A DNA stretch of 64,000 bases, from positions 635,406-699,405 of the forward strand of contig KB911066.1 of the NCBI GenBank assembly GCA_000383295.1. Direction: 5' to 3'. Below are positions 17,721 to 27,586 of this stretch, piece after piece. Positions within the stretch are counted from its first letter, which is position 1, and the number at the start of each line of letters is the position of its first letter. A program made the position numbers and the translations under genes. This DNA comes from Faecalispora sporosphaeroides DSM 1294 (lineage in GTDB: Bacteria; Bacillota; Clostridia; Oscillospirales; Acutalibacteraceae). Under the pieces are notes generated by a model that had not been told where the DNA came from, ran no database searches, and saw only the letters and a list, made by a program, of their open reading frames with translations.

Positions 17721-19364
17721 ATGAATCAGACGACTCATCCCCACCAGGAAGAATCCCTGAAGGACCTGTATTCTTCTTCCCCGAAACACGGCAAAAACAG
17801 CTCCGGCCGGTGGAAAAAGATTGCGGCCGCCGCGGCCGGCGTCCTGATTTTGGGCGCAGCTGTGTTTGCGGGCGTCTCTTACTACCAGCAGCAGGAGAAG
17901 GCGAAGAACGAAGCCACTCTTCTGCGGGCGGACACCTACTACGCCGGAACGGTGGTAGAGGGAATCGACCTGGGCGGAAAGACAAGGGAAGAGGCCCAAA
18001 AGGCGCTGGAAGCCGCCGAGCCCGCTCTTCTGCCAAAAATCGACATCACGCTGACCTACGGCGATAAAAGCTGGACGCTCACCGCGCAGGATTTGGGGTA
18101 CCGCTTCAACACGCGGGAGGTTCTGGACGAAGCCTACGGCTACGCCCGCACGGGCAGCGACGAGGATCGCCTGAAGCAGATCGAAGCGCTGAAAACGACC
18201 CCCAAAACCTATCGTCTGACGGCAACGCACGACGAAGCGGTGTTAAAACAGAAACTCTCTGAAATCGAGCAGGCTGTGAATGTTTCGCCGGTCAACGCAA
18301 CGGTCGCTTCTTTTGATACCGCCACGGCCACGTTCCACTATAAGGACGGCAAAGACGGCCTCGCGGTGGAAAGCGACTCTCTGTTCTCTCAGGTGAACGC
18401 CCTGGTGGGCGGCAGCGGAACAGGAACGATTGAGATTCCCGTGAAAACGGTTCCCTTCGACGTGACGCAGGCGCACCTGAAAAGCCATATGCAAAAGCTC
18501 GGCACTTACACAACCACCTCAACCAACACCGCGGACGGCAACCACAACATGAAGGTGGCTTCGGCGGCCATCAACGGCAAGGTGATTGAGCCCGGCGCCG
18601 TATTCTCATTCAACAATGCAACGGGCGACTCAAATCTTCCCGAAAACGGCTACCGCAAGGCCGTGGCCATCTCCGGCGGAAAGAAAGTGCTGGAATATGG
18701 CGGCGGCGTATGTCAGGTGTCCTCCACACTGTACGGGGCGGCTATCCGCTCCAACATGGAGATCACCAGCCGCGCCAATCACATGTGGCGGTCCTCCTAT
18801 GTTCCGCTCGGTCTGGACGCAACCGTCAGCTACCCTTATTTGGATTTTCAATTTAAAAATCCCACCGAATACCCGGTATACATCGTGGCCGGCATGGCCG
18901 GCACAAAAGTGACGGTTACGCTTTACGGCTACCAGTCCCCCGATTATGACGCCATCGAGGTCGTCTCTCAGCAGACCGGCACCGTGGCGCAGCCTGCGGA
19001 CCAGTTCGTGGTGGATCCCTCCCTGAAAAAGGGCGAGAAGGTTCTCGACCGCAAGGGCAACGCCGGCATTCGCGCGTCCGCCAAACGCATTTTCTACCTC
19101 AACGGCAAGGCGGTCAAAACAGAGGCTCTGCCGAGCAGCTATTACCGCGCCATTGCGAACATTTATAAGGTAGGCCCCGGCACGGAGGGAACCGCTTCCG
19201 TATCCCCGGCCTCCTCGGCACCCGTCTCTTCAAAGCCTGCGCCGAGCGCGCCGGCTTCCTCTTCACAGGCTTCGCCTTCCTCCCACGCGTCGTCTCAGCC
19301 TGCTTCTTCTCAGCCGAACACGGCATCTTCCGACTCCTCCGGACAAACGGAATCGGGCCAATAA
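17721..19364 (+). CDS. VanW/YoaR-like cell-wall protein with G5-like tail
   Basis: Secreted or membrane-anchored protein of 547 residues. A cytosolic N-terminus is followed by one membrane helix (about 35-55). Next come a YoaR-type peptidoglycan-binding region (VEGIDLGGKTREEA), the VanW domain (about 270-410, with PGAVFSFNNATG and YGGGVCQVSSTLYGAA), a G5-like domain and a Ser/Pro/Ala-rich disordered tail. ATG 17721 follows GGAAGGAAGG; the upstream frame lacks a ribosome-binding site. VanW proteins occur in vancomycin-resistance clusters but their reaction is unknown. This copy stands alone and is not evidence of resistance. Confidence 0.88.
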   Translation: MNQTTHPHQEESLKDLYSSSPKHGKNSSGRWKKIAAAAAGVLILGAAVFAGVSYYQQQEKAKNEATLLRADTYYAGTVVEGIDLGGKTREEAQKALEAAEPALLPKIDITLTYGDKSWTLTAQDLGYRFNTREVLDEAYGYARTGSDEDRLKQIEALKTTPKTYRLTATHDEAVLKQKLSEIEQAVNVSPVNATVASFDTATATFHYKDGKDGLAVESDSLFSQVNALVGGSGTGTIEIPVKTVPFDVTQAHLKSHMQKLGTYTTTSTNTADGNHNMKVASAAINGKVIEPGAVFSFNNATGDSNLPENGYRKAVAISGGKKVLEYGGGVCQVSSTLYGAAIRSNMEITSRANHMWRSSYVPLGLDATVSYPYLDFQFKNPTEYPVYIVAGMAGTKVTVTLYGYQSPDYDAIEVVSQQTGTVAQPADQFVVDPSLKKGEKVLDRKGNAGIRASAKRIFYLNGKAVKTEALPSSYYRAIANIYKVGPGTEGTASVSPASSAPVSSKPAPSAPASSSQASPSSHASSQPASSQPNTASSDSSGQTESGQ

Positions 19365-19463
19365 CAGCCCCGCAAAGAGCTTTTACCTGTTCCTGCAACA
19401 GGGGCATGTATCAACCTGCGCAAAAAGCGGGATACTAGTTTCGTATGAAAGGAGAAATGAGCT

Positions 19464-20456
19464 TTGCCGAATCAAGCAAAATTCAAAGACCCCAAAATCA
19501 GCGTGGTAATTCCCGTCTACAATGTGGAGCCTTTTGTCGGCAAGTGTCTTTCCACTCTGGTTCACCAAACATTTCAGGATTTTGAAATCATCGCCGTCAA
19601 CGACGGTTCAAAAGATGGTTCCCTTGCTATTCTTCGCGAATTCGAGCGGAATTATGTCAATATTATCGTGATCGACCAGCCCAATGCCGGCATGTCTATG
19701 GCGCGCAACCGCGGAATGGAGGCCGCCCGCGGCGATTACCTCTGTTTTGTGGACAGCGACGATTATGTTTCTCCCTACTTTTTGGAGGAGCTGTACCGCG
19801 CAGTCACCGAAAACGACGCAGACATTGCCTGCTGCTACTATTATTACCACTTTGTCCGCTCAGATGTATTGTACAAGTACCCGTTTCGCTGCCACGGCGT
19901 TTTCAGCCGCGACGTGGCCATGAACAAGCTGCTGCACGACACCCAGATTCAGAGCCTTGTATGGAACAAAATTTATAAAAGAAGCCTGTTTACCGATTAC
20001 GGTATCACCTTCCCCTCCATGGCGTTTGAGGATCTGGCCACGGCAAACAAGCTGTTTTCGCACGCAAACAAGGTCGTCGTCATCGACAAAGCGCTGTATT
20101 ATTATAGTCAGCAAAGCACCAGCACTCTGGCTACGATCAATGCGGACAAGATCAACGATTTTATCCGCGCCACCGCCATGGTGCGCGCCACGCTGGAAAA
20201 CGTGGGCGTTTATTCCGATTATGAAAAGGCCTACCATGCCCTTTGCCGCAAGACCGGCCTGTGCTGTCTTTATTATGTGCTGAAAATGCACCTGCGGGAG
20301 AGAAAGGGCGCCAACTGTCTCAGCAATTTAAACCGGGTGCGGCGCGGTATTTTCTATTGCTGCAGCAAGCAGTTCAAGCTGGAAAATCTGCGGCGGCATA
20401 TGCCGGACGTTACCGTTTGCCCGCCGGCGCTAAAAGAAAATTATTCCACTCGATAA
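19464..20456 (+). CDS. Family 2 glycosyltransferase
   Basis: A 330-residue GT-A enzyme. It has ISVVIPVYNVEPFV, the DxD metal/sugar motif in CFVDSDDYV at about residue 95, and a C-terminal basic helical part. No membrane helix is seen. It probably transfers a sugar to a cell-surface polysaccharide or teichoic acid; the acceptor cannot be deduced. The start is TTG 19464, eight bases after AAGGAGAA, and no ATG is better placed. A short terminator follows immediately. Confidence 0.88.
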   Translation: MPNQAKFKDPKISVVIPVYNVEPFVGKCLSTLVHQTFQDFEIIAVNDGSKDGSLAILREFERNYVNIIVIDQPNAGMSMARNRGMEAARGDYLCFVDSDDYVSPYFLEELYRAVTENDADIACCYYYYHFVRSDVLYKYPFRCHGVFSRDVAMNKLLHDTQIQSLVWNKIYKRSLFTDYGITFPSMAFEDLATANKLFSHANKVVVIDKALYYYSQQSTSTLATINADKINDFIRATAMVRATLENVGVYSDYEKAYHALCRKTGLCCLYYVLKMHLRERKGANCLSNLNRVRRGIFYCCSKQFKLENLRRHMPDVTVCPPALKENYSTR

Positions 20457-20484
20457 AGAAGGGCGCGCGGCTGCGCGCCCTTCT
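20457..20484 (+). terminator. Terminator after the GT2 gene
   Basis: A 12-bp GC-rich perfect stem AGAAGGGCGCGC/GCGCGCCCTTCT with a 4-nt loop and a short T-rich tail. Confidence 0.7.
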
Positions 20485-20513
20485 ATTTCCCAAAAATGGA
20501 GGAGAACAGTCCT

Positions 20514-22412
20514 ATGAAAGACGGATTTTTCAGAATCGCCGCCGCTACCCCGGTGATTCGGGTAGCGGACTGCCGGCACAACGGATCTGCCGTGATCGAC
20601 CTGATGCGCGAGGCGGAGCAGCAGCAGGCGGGCGTTGTGGTATTCCCCGAGCTGTGCCTGACGGGCTACACCTGCGGTGACCTGTTTCGCGACAATACCC
20701 TGATCGCGGGTGCGGAAGCGGCCTTATCACGCATTCTGCACGAAACCCGCGGTATGCGCATCATCGCCGTGATCGGCGTACCCGTTGCGCTGAACGCCGA
20801 GCTGTACAACACCGCCGCCGTGATCCATCAGGGCCGGATTCTGGGGCTGGCCGCCAAGCGCAGCATTCCGAATTATTCGGAGTTCTATGAAGCGCGCCAT
20901 TTTTCCCCTGCTCCCGCTGCCTGCGAGGTCACACTCTGCGGACAAGCGGTGCCGATGGGCGGCGATTTGATTTTCCGCTGCGTGTCCATCCCGGAGCTGG
21001 TACTGGGGGTGGAAATCTGCGAGGACTTGTGGATGCCGGAGCCGCCCTCGGCCAATCTGGCCTCCTGCGGGGCGACGGTGATTCTGAATCCCTCCGCGAG
21101 CGACGAGGTGATCGGCAAGCCCTCTTATCGCCGCGCGCTCGTCACCGGGCAGTCGGCCCGGCTGATTGCCGCCTACGCCTACGCGGACGCGGGCGAAGGG
21201 GAATCCTCCACCGACATGGTTTTTTCCGGACATAACCTGATTGCCGAAAACGGCGCCCTTTTGGCGGAGGCGCCGCTGTTTACCACCGGCCTGACCTGCG
21301 CGGACGTTGACCTGCAGCGCCTCATTCAGGAGCGCCGCCGCATGACCACGTGGCAGAACGGTCGCCGCTGCACGGCGATCGAGTTCGATTTGGCCCCTGC
21401 TCCGCTGGAGCTTCGGCGCACCTTCCCCTGCCTGCCGTTCGTGCCGTCCGACTCCTCCGATCTGTACGACCGCTGTGAGCTGATTCTGACGATGCAGGCC
21501 GAGGGGCTGAAAACCCGCCTGCGCCACACCGGCGGAAAATCGGCTGTGATCGGTCTTTCCGGCGGGCTGGATTCCACTCTGGCACTGCTGGTCACGGTGC
21601 GCGCCTTCGACTCTCTGCGGCTTCCCCGCACGGGGATCACCGCGGTTTCGATGCCGGGCTTCGGCACCACCAGCAGAACCAAAAACAACGCTTCGGGCCT
21701 TGCGGAGAGCCTGGGCGTGAGCTTTCGCGAAATTTCCATCGCGGCCGCGGTGGAACAGCATTTCAAAGACATCGGCCACGACCCGCAGGTTCACGACGTG
21801 ACCTACGAGAATTCGCAGGCGCGCGAGCGCACGCAGGTATTGATGGACATTGCCAACCAGACGGGCGGAATCGTCATCGGCACGGGCGACCTGTCGGAGC
21901 TTGCGCTCGGCTGGGCCACCTACAACGGCGATCACATGTCGATGTACGGCGTGAACGCCTCCATCCCCAAAACGCTGGTGCGCCACCTGGTACGCCACGC
22001 GGCGGAAAACAGCCTGCCCGGGGTGCGCGAGCTGCTGCTCGACATTCTCGATACGCCCGTCAGCCCAGAGCTCCTGCCCCCGGTGAACGGCAAAATTTCT
22101 CAGAAAACGGAGGATTTGGTCGGGCCGTATGAGCTGCACGACTTCTTCCTGTTTTACATGCTGCGCTTCGGCTTCCGCCCAAAGAAAATTTACCGCATGG
22201 CACGCATGGCCTTTGCCGGCGCCTATGACGACGAAACGATCAAAAAGTGGCTGCTGATCTTCTACCGCCGCTTCTTTGCCCAGCAGTTCAAGCGCTCCTG
22301 CCTGCCGGACGGCCCCAAGGTGGGCACTGTAACGCTGTCGCCCCGCGGCGATTTTCGCATGCCGAGCGACGCCAGCTCCCGTTTGTGGCTGGACGAAATC
22401 AAATCCCTGTAA
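20514..22412 (+). CDS. nadE: Glutamine-dependent NAD+ synthetase
   Basis: Last step of NAD biosynthesis, converting deamido-NAD to NAD with ATP and glutamine-derived ammonia. The 632-residue protein has an N-terminal nitrilase-type glutaminase (Glu in VVFPELCLTGY, Lys in AAKRSIPNY, nucleophile C169 in VEICEDLW). The C-terminal synthetase has the PP-loop GLSGGLDST at 347-355 and GTGDLSELALGW. Start ATG 20514 is nine bases after GGAGGAGAA; ATG 20496 lies inside that ribosome-binding site. The length matches the two-domain bacterial form. Confidence 0.95.
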   Translation: MKDGFFRIAAATPVIRVADCRHNGSAVIDLMREAEQQQAGVVVFPELCLTGYTCGDLFRDNTLIAGAEAALSRILHETRGMRIIAVIGVPVALNAELYNTAAVIHQGRILGLAAKRSIPNYSEFYEARHFSPAPAACEVTLCGQAVPMGGDLIFRCVSIPELVLGVEICEDLWMPEPPSANLASCGATVILNPSASDEVIGKPSYRRALVTGQSARLIAAYAYADAGEGESSTDMVFSGHNLIAENGALLAEAPLFTTGLTCADVDLQRLIQERRRMTTWQNGRRCTAIEFDLAPAPLELRRTFPCLPFVPSDSSDLYDRCELILTMQAEGLKTRLRHTGGKSAVIGLSGGLDSTLALLVTVRAFDSLRLPRTGITAVSMPGFGTTSRTKNNASGLAESLGVSFREISIAAAVEQHFKDIGHDPQVHDVTYENSQARERTQVLMDIANQTGGIVIGTGDLSELALGWATYNGDHMSMYGVNASIPKTLVRHLVRHAAENSLPGVRELLLDILDTPVSPELLPPVNGKISQKTEDLVGPYELHDFFLFYMLRFGFRPKKIYRMARMAFAGAYDDETIKKWLLIFYRRFFAQQFKRSCLPDGPKVGTVTLSPRGDFRMPSDASSRLWLDEIKSL

Positions 22413-22426
22413 TCATAAGTGCCTTT

Positions 22427-22461
22427 GTTCTCCCCGCCCATGGCGCGGGAGAACTTTTTTT
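22427..22461 (+). terminator. Terminator of nadE
   Basis: GTTCTCCC (22427-22434) pairs with GGGAGAAC (22447-22454), followed by seven T. Confidence 0.85.
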
Positions 22462-22645
22462 CTGTCTCCTGAAAATCGGGCAGACAACCAACAAAAAGTG
22501 TTTCTGACGCAGCGATAAAAAAACGCTTTGAGATCCCTCTCCCTGCGGCAAGGGGAATCCCTGTTTGATTGACGATATGCACGAATGAAAAGCGCGCCTT
22601 TGGAATACACCTGATAGTACAGGTTGTAGGAGGAGGCGCTTTCTT

Positions 22646-24091
22646 TTGAAAATTTCTGCGGTGATTCAGCAGCTGAACGATGTTCTGCATCCCCTGCTGT
22701 GGGGCTGGCCCGTTCTGGCCGCCATTTTGCTGGTGGGGGCAAATTTTACCTTTCGTTCGGGCTTTTTTCAGTTTACGCATTGTAAACTCTGGATGAAAAA
22801 TACTTTCGGTAAACTTTTCAGCCGGAATTCACGCAGCGGGGAGGGAATTTCTCCCTTTCAGGCGGTTTCCACCGCGTTGGCCGGTTCCATCGGCACCGGC
22901 AACATCGTGGGGGTCGCCACCGCTTTGACTCTCGGCGGCGCGGGCGCGATCTTCTGGATGTGGGTCTCGGCGATTCTGGGAATGATGACGATCTTCTCTG
23001 AAAACGTGCTGGGCATGAAATACCGAATCAAAAATTCGGACGGCACCTGGCTGGGCGGCGCGATGTATTACCTTGAGCGCGGCGTTCACAGCCGGGGGCT
23101 GGCCGTGCTGTTTTCCATCGGCTGCGTGCTGGCCTCGTTCGGCATGGGGAACATGGCGCAGTCGAATTCCATCGCCGGTGCGCTGCAGGACACCTTCGGC
23201 GTCGCGCTCCCCGTAACCGGCTTGGCGCTGGCGGTTCTGCTGGCAGTCACGACCTTCGGAGGCATCCGCCGCATTGCCCGTGTTACGGAACGCCTGGTTC
23301 CGTTTATGGCGGTCAGCTACCTGCTCGCGGCGGGAATCGTTCTGTACTGCCACCGTCAGGTACTGCCGGAGGTGCTCCGGCAGATTGTGGAGGAGGCTTT
23401 CGGCCTGCGGCAGGCCGCCGGAGGAATCGGCGGGGCGGCGATGGCGAACGCGGTGAAAACCGGCGTTTCGCGCGGGGTATTCACCAATGAGGCCGGGCTT
23501 GGCAGCTCGGTCATGGCGCATTCCGGCAGCACGCTCAAAGAGCCGGTAGAGCAGGGCATGTGGGGCATTTTTCAGGTGTTTCTGGACACGATCCTCATGT
23601 GTACGGTAACAGCGCTCGTCATCCTGTGCAGCGGCGCGCTTTCGGGCGGAAAGGACGGCGCGGCGCTCTCGGCGGCGGCCTTCTCCTCGGTATTCGGCAA
23701 TTACGGCGGCGCGCTGATCTCCGTGTGCATCTCGCTATTTGCGTTTGCCACCCTTTTGGGGTGGTCTTATTACGGTGAGTGCGGGGTGCGATACCTTGTG
23801 GGCAACCGGGCGGTGCCCGCCTACCGGATTCTGTTTGCCCTCTCGGCCATTGCGGGCTGCACGCTCGATTTGCATCTCGTTTGGGGAATCAGTGATATTT
23901 TCAACAGCCTGATGGCCTTCCCGAACCTGATCGCCCTGTTCCTGCTCAGCGGGGAGGTGCTCGACGAAACCGCCAACTACCTGGCCAAGTGCCGCCAGAA
24001 GGACCGGGCAGACGGAAAGCGCCGTCTCTTTGCCGGGATTCGGCGCAGTTATTCCTCGCACAGCAAAAAATACCAGAGCAATAAATTTTAG
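22646..24091 (+). CDS. Sodium:alanine/glycine symporter (AGCS family)
   Basis: A 481-residue integral membrane protein with about ten helices. It carries the AGCS signatures GEGISPFQAVSTALAGSIGTGNIVGVA and TNEAGLGSSVMAHS (split here from conserved positions near residues 70 and 285). It imports alanine or glycine, and possibly D-alanine, with Na+. The start is TTG 22646, nine bases after AGGAGGAGG. It lies between nadE and metNIQ but has its own terminator, so it is transcribed alone. Confidence 0.9.
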   Translation: MKISAVIQQLNDVLHPLLWGWPVLAAILLVGANFTFRSGFFQFTHCKLWMKNTFGKLFSRNSRSGEGISPFQAVSTALAGSIGTGNIVGVATALTLGGAGAIFWMWVSAILGMMTIFSENVLGMKYRIKNSDGTWLGGAMYYLERGVHSRGLAVLFSIGCVLASFGMGNMAQSNSIAGALQDTFGVALPVTGLALAVLLAVTTFGGIRRIARVTERLVPFMAVSYLLAAGIVLYCHRQVLPEVLRQIVEEAFGLRQAAGGIGGAAMANAVKTGVSRGVFTNEAGLGSSVMAHSGSTLKEPVEQGMWGIFQVFLDTILMCTVTALVILCSGALSGGKDGAALSAAAFSSVFGNYGGALISVCISLFAFATLLGWSYYGECGVRYLVGNRAVPAYRILFALSAIAGCTLDLHLVWGISDIFNSLMAFPNLIALFLLSGEVLDETANYLAKCRQKDRADGKRRLFAGIRRSYSSHSKKYQSNKF

Positions 24092-24107
24092 CTATATCCT
24101 TAAATAG

Positions 24108-24138
24108 AGAAATCCTATATGATTTCTAGGCTTTTTTT
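24108..24138 (+). terminator. Terminator of the AGCS symporter gene
   Basis: AGAAATC/GATTTCT stem (24108-24127), then AGGC and seven T. The met promoter starts two bases later. Confidence 0.75.
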
Positions 24139-24139
24139 A

Positions 24140-24168
24140 TTGACAAATAAGAGAGGGCTCTCTATAAT
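24140..24168 (+). promoter_or_regulatory. Consensus promoter of metNIQ with palindrome in the spacer
   Basis: Perfect TTGACA-N17-TATAAT (24140-24168). The spacer contains AGAGAG-GG-CTCTCT (24150-24163), a possible operator. The 125-nt leader has AATCC/GGATT followed by seven T near 24178-24203, but no S-box or T-box motifs. Confidence 0.8.
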
Positions 24169-24297
24169 AAGTGTAATCCCCGGAGAAAAAGGATTTCTTT
24201 TTTTACAAAACCCCGTTTCTGAAGCGATGCTCCCCATTTACTATCCGAGCGTTTTGGTATATACTAAGAGGGTTATTGTAGAAAAGGAGGGAATTTT

Positions 24298-25326
24298 GTG
24301 GCGCCTCAAACATTGATTGAGATTCAGGAGCTGGAAAAGACATTCCAAACCAAAAACGGCGCTGTTCACGCCTTAAAAGATATTAATCTGCAAATTCAGC
24401 AAGGGGACATATTCGGGATCATCGGCATGAGCGGCGCGGGAAAAAGCACCCTGGTGCGGTGCATGAATCTGCTGGAGCGCCCCACGGCCGGCCGCGTGCT
24501 GTTCGACGGCAAGGACATAGCAAAGCTGAACGACTACCAGCTGCGCACGGTGCGCCGTTCCATGGGAATGATCTTTCAGCAGTTCAACCTGCTGATGCAG
24601 CGCACCGCAGAAAGCAATATCTGCTTCCCGCTGGAAATTGCCGGGGTGGACAAAAAAACCGCAAAGGCGCGAGCCAGGGAGCTTTTGGAGCTGGTCGGCC
24701 TTTCCGACCGCGCAAAGTCGTACCCGTCGCAGCTTTCGGGCGGGCAGAAGCAGCGCGTGGCGATCGCGCGTGCTCTGGCCCCGAACCCGAAGGTGCTTTT
24801 GTGCGATGAAGCCACCAGCGCGCTGGATCCCACCACAACCGCATCGATCCTGTCGCTGCTCAAGGACATCAACCGGCGGCTGGGCATCACCATCATCATC
24901 ATCACGCACGAAATGAGCGTCATCGAGCAGATCTGCAACCGGGTGGCCATCATTGACAAAAGTCACATTGCCGAGGTTGGCAGCGTGGAAGAAATCTTCT
25001 TTCACCCTAAAACCGCCGCGGCGCAGAAGCTTGTTTACCCGGACGGCCGCAAGAGCGAGCCGTTCTCGGCGCAGGATGCCGACGCCACCTGCTACCGGAT
25101 CGTGTTCGACGGCAACTCCTCGTTCGAGCCGGTGATTGCGGATATGGTACTGGAATTCAAAATCCCCGTGAATATCATCTATGCGGATACGAAAAATATT
25201 GACGGCAAGGCATTCGGCCAGATCGTCATTCAGGTTCCCCAGCAGGAATCCCTGCGGGAAAACATGCTGCGGTACCTGCAGCGGCGCGGGCTGACGGTGG
25301 AGGAGGTGACCGGCTATGTGGGATAA
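24298..25326 (+). CDS. metN: Methionine ABC transporter ATP-binding protein
   Basis: A 342-residue ATPase of the MetNIQ importer. Walker A GMSGAGKSTL, Q-loop, signature LSGGQKQR, Walker B VLLCDEATSALD, and a C-terminal NIL regulatory domain (about 265-342) that binds methionine for trans-inhibition. The start is GTG 24298 after AAAGGAGGG. It overlaps metI by 11 nt. The NIL domain and the neighbouring permease and lipoprotein make methionine (or D-/oxidised methionine) the likely substrate. Confidence 0.95.
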   Translation: MAPQTLIEIQELEKTFQTKNGAVHALKDINLQIQQGDIFGIIGMSGAGKSTLVRCMNLLERPTAGRVLFDGKDIAKLNDYQLRTVRRSMGMIFQQFNLLMQRTAESNICFPLEIAGVDKKTAKARARELLELVGLSDRAKSYPSQLSGGQKQRVAIARALAPNPKVLLCDEATSALDPTTTASILSLLKDINRRLGITIIIITHEMSVIEQICNRVAIIDKSHIAEVGSVEEIFFHPKTAAAQKLVYPDGRKSEPFSAQDADATCYRIVFDGNSSFEPVIADMVLEFKIPVNIIYADTKNIDGKAFGQIVIQVPQQESLRENMLRYLQRRGLTVEEVTGYVG

Positions 25327-25978
25327 TGCCACAATCCAGATGCTGCTGGTCGGCATTGGGGAATCCTTATACATGACGGTGTTTTCCGCCCTGTTCGGCT
25401 ATGTGATCGGCCTGCCGCTCGGCATTCTGCTGGTCATCAGCGCAAGGGATGGAATCCGCCCCAACGCTTCGCTTTACAAGGTGCTCGACGTGATCGTCAA
25501 TGTGACACGCTCGATTCCCTTTCTTTTGCTGATGGTTATGCTGATTCCGGTAACGCGGGCTATTGTGGGCACCTCTTTGGGCCCCACGGCCGCCATCGTT
25601 TCACTAACATTCTCCGCCGCGCCGTTTATTGCGCGCATGGTGGAGTCCTCTTTGATGGAGGTCGACAAGGGCGTGATCGAGGCGGCTCATTCTATGGGTG
25701 CGTCCGACCGGCAGATCATTCTAAAGGTGCTGCTGCCGGAGGCGGTTCCCTCCCTGATCAACGGGGCGACAATCGCGATCGCCACCATTCTGGGTTACTC
25801 CGCAACAGCTGGCTTTATCGGCGGCGGCGGACTTGGCGCCATTGCGGTCAACTATGGTTACTATCGCTATCAAACCGATATTATGCTCGTCACAGTGCTG
25901 TTACTGGTTGTTGTGGTGCAGATTTTTCAGGAAATCGGAATGCGTTCCGCCGGGAAAAGTGACAAGCGTAAATCTTAA
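25316..25978 (+). CDS. metI: Methionine ABC transporter permease
   Basis: A 220-residue protein with five membrane helices and the EAA coupling loop EAAHSMGASDRQIILKVLLPEA, facing the ATPase. Its start lies within the end of metN, so the two are translationally coupled. Confidence 0.95.
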   Translation: MWDNATIQMLLVGIGESLYMTVFSALFGYVIGLPLGILLVISARDGIRPNASLYKVLDVIVNVTRSIPFLLLMVMLIPVTRAIVGTSLGPTAAIVSLTFSAAPFIARMVESSLMEVDKGVIEAAHSMGASDRQIILKVLLPEAVPSLINGATIAIATILGYSATAGFIGGGGLGAIAVNYGYYRYQTDIMLVTVLLLVVVVQIFQEIGMRSAGKSDKRKS

Positions 25979-26015
25979 ATATTCGGTGTGAAAATTGTAT
26001 GGAGGTATATTGACA

Positions 26016-26870
26016 ATGAAAAAAATTCTTTCTCTGTTATTGGTTGCGGCCCTTTCCGTTTCGGCTCTGGCAGGATGCTCCAACGGCTCTTCCGCCAGCA
26101 GCGCGGCGGCGGCTTCGGAGCCCGCTTCTTCCGCAGCGGAGCTGCAAACCATTAAGATCGGTGCATCCCCCACGCCCCACGCGGACATTCTGAAGAAGGC
26201 CAACGAGCTGCTGAAGGACAAGGGCTACCAGCTCGACATTCAGGAATTCAACGACTATGTGCAGCCGAACCTTGCGCTGGAGAACAAAGAGCTGGACGCG
26301 AACTACTTCCAGCACATCACCTACCTGAACGACTTCAATAAGGAAAAGGGTACCCACCTTGTTTCTGCGGGAGACATTCACTATGAGCCCTTCGGCATCT
26401 ATGCCGGCAAAACCAAATCTTTGGATGCGCTGAAGGACGGCGCGACCATCTCTGTTCCGAACGACACCACCAACGAAGCCCGCGCACTGCTGCTGCTGCA
26501 GGATCAGGGCCTTATCAAGCTCAAGGACGGTGCAGGCATCACCGCTACCAAGAACGACATTGTCGAGAACAAGAAGAACCTGAAGATTCAGGAAATCGAA
26601 GCGGCCCAGACCGCCCGTTCCCTGCCCGATGTTGACCTTGCCGTCATCAACGGCAACTACGCCATCGCCGGCGGCCTGAAGGTTGCCGATGCGCTTGCCG
26701 CCGAGGCCGATACCTCTTTGGCCGCCACCGCATACGTGAATGTAATCGCCGTACGTGACGGCGATCAGAACAACCCGGGCATCAAGGCTTTGGTTGAAGT
26801 TCTGAGAGGCGACGATATCAAAAAGTATATCGAAGACACCTACGCGGGCGCCGTTGTCCCTGCGAAATAA
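26016..26870 (+). CDS. metQ: Methionine-binding lipoprotein
   Basis: A 284-residue substrate-binding lipoprotein of the NlpA/MetQ family. The signal peptide ends in the lipobox LAGC (Cys about 20), followed by a Ser/Ala-rich linker and the NlpA domain starting IKIGASPTPHADIL, with FNDYVQPNLAL and DANYFQH. Start ATG 26016 follows GGAGGTATATTGACA; the ORF-extending ATG at 25995 is upstream of that site. It is the third gene of the operon. Confidence 0.95.
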   Translation: MKKILSLLLVAALSVSALAGCSNGSSASSAAAASEPASSAAELQTIKIGASPTPHADILKKANELLKDKGYQLDIQEFNDYVQPNLALENKELDANYFQHITYLNDFNKEKGTHLVSAGDIHYEPFGIYAGKTKSLDALKDGATISVPNDTTNEARALLLLQDQGLIKLKDGAGITATKNDIVENKKNLKIQEIEAAQTARSLPDVDLAVINGNYAIAGGLKVADALAAEADTSLAATAYVNVIAVRDGDQNNPGIKALVEVLRGDDIKKYIEDTYAGAVVPAK

Positions 26871-26992
26871 GCCTTCCTTTCAAAAAACAGTCCGGTTTTC
26901 CCCACGGTGTCATAGGGACATTTTCTAAAACCGTGGAGAATTGAGCGGTATGCATCGGCAGTCAGTGAGTATTCGCTGGCTGCTGATTACTT

Positions 26993-27307
26993 TTATGCGA
27001 CCTCAGATGGCTTTTGTTGTGTGGATTCATTAGTTTGTAACTCAATTACGTTGTCCAGCAGTCCGATATCCCGATAGTAAATGCTGATTTCCTGCATAGC
27101 GGTGCGAGACCATTTTTCTGTGCGTTCGCCGACTTCTATTCGCTCAATGAAGAGACGCAGGACTTCAGAAATCAATTCATCAATCTTCGTATATTGCTTT
27201 GCCTTATCAATAAATGCGCTCACAATTCTGATTGGAAGCGACTCTTGCACCGCTTTCCGCCTTGATTCTTGCAGAGGCTTTCCCCTTTTTACTTCAGTCT
27301 TTCGCAT
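26993..27307 (-). pseudogene. C-terminal fragment of a large serine recombinase (TnpX/DUF4368-like)
   Basis: The fragment encodes FIDKAKQYTKIDELISEVLR, LFIERIEVGERTEKWS and EISIYYRDIGLLD. This matches the C-terminal tail of Tn4451/ICE-type large serine recombinases (KYTDFPELTP, IVVHE and VDIYY in typical members). The catalytic resolvase domain is absent, and the sequence upstream of about 27310 does not extend the homology. It is a footprint of a lost integrative element at the left edge of the accessory patch. Confidence 0.65.
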
Positions 27308-27512
27308 ACCATTCGTTTGTAATGTGGCGTTTAGGAAAGGTTGCGAGAAATATGAAAAAACATTGCAACCAAGCGGGTTTGCGGCTGATTGCTCCCTTCA
27401 AGAGTTAAGCCATATAAGCCTGCTTACCACGATTTTTTCTGCAAACCGGGTGAAAAAGCTAAAGTCAGTCAAATGCTACTAACCTTTTACACTTTAAGAA
27501 TAACATATATCT

Positions 27513-27554
27513 AAGGGGATACCCTGCTGCTTCAATGCGGCAGGGCATCCCCTT
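27513..27554 (+). repeat. Large imperfect hairpin
   Basis: AAGGGGAT-A-CCCTGC pairs with GCAGGG-C-ATCCCCTT (15 positions, one mismatch) 33 nt before the microprotein gene. No T run follows on either strand; possible processing site or element end. Confidence 0.45.
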
Positions 27555-27586
27555 GTTCTATTTCTATGACAAAGGAGGTTCTGCCC

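Noticed and set aside
17721..19364. Vancomycin-resistance locus (VanW here, VanY at 53497)
   Set aside because: The two genes are 34 kb apart with no vanH/A/X or vanRS; both families are ordinary cell-wall proteins in clostridia.
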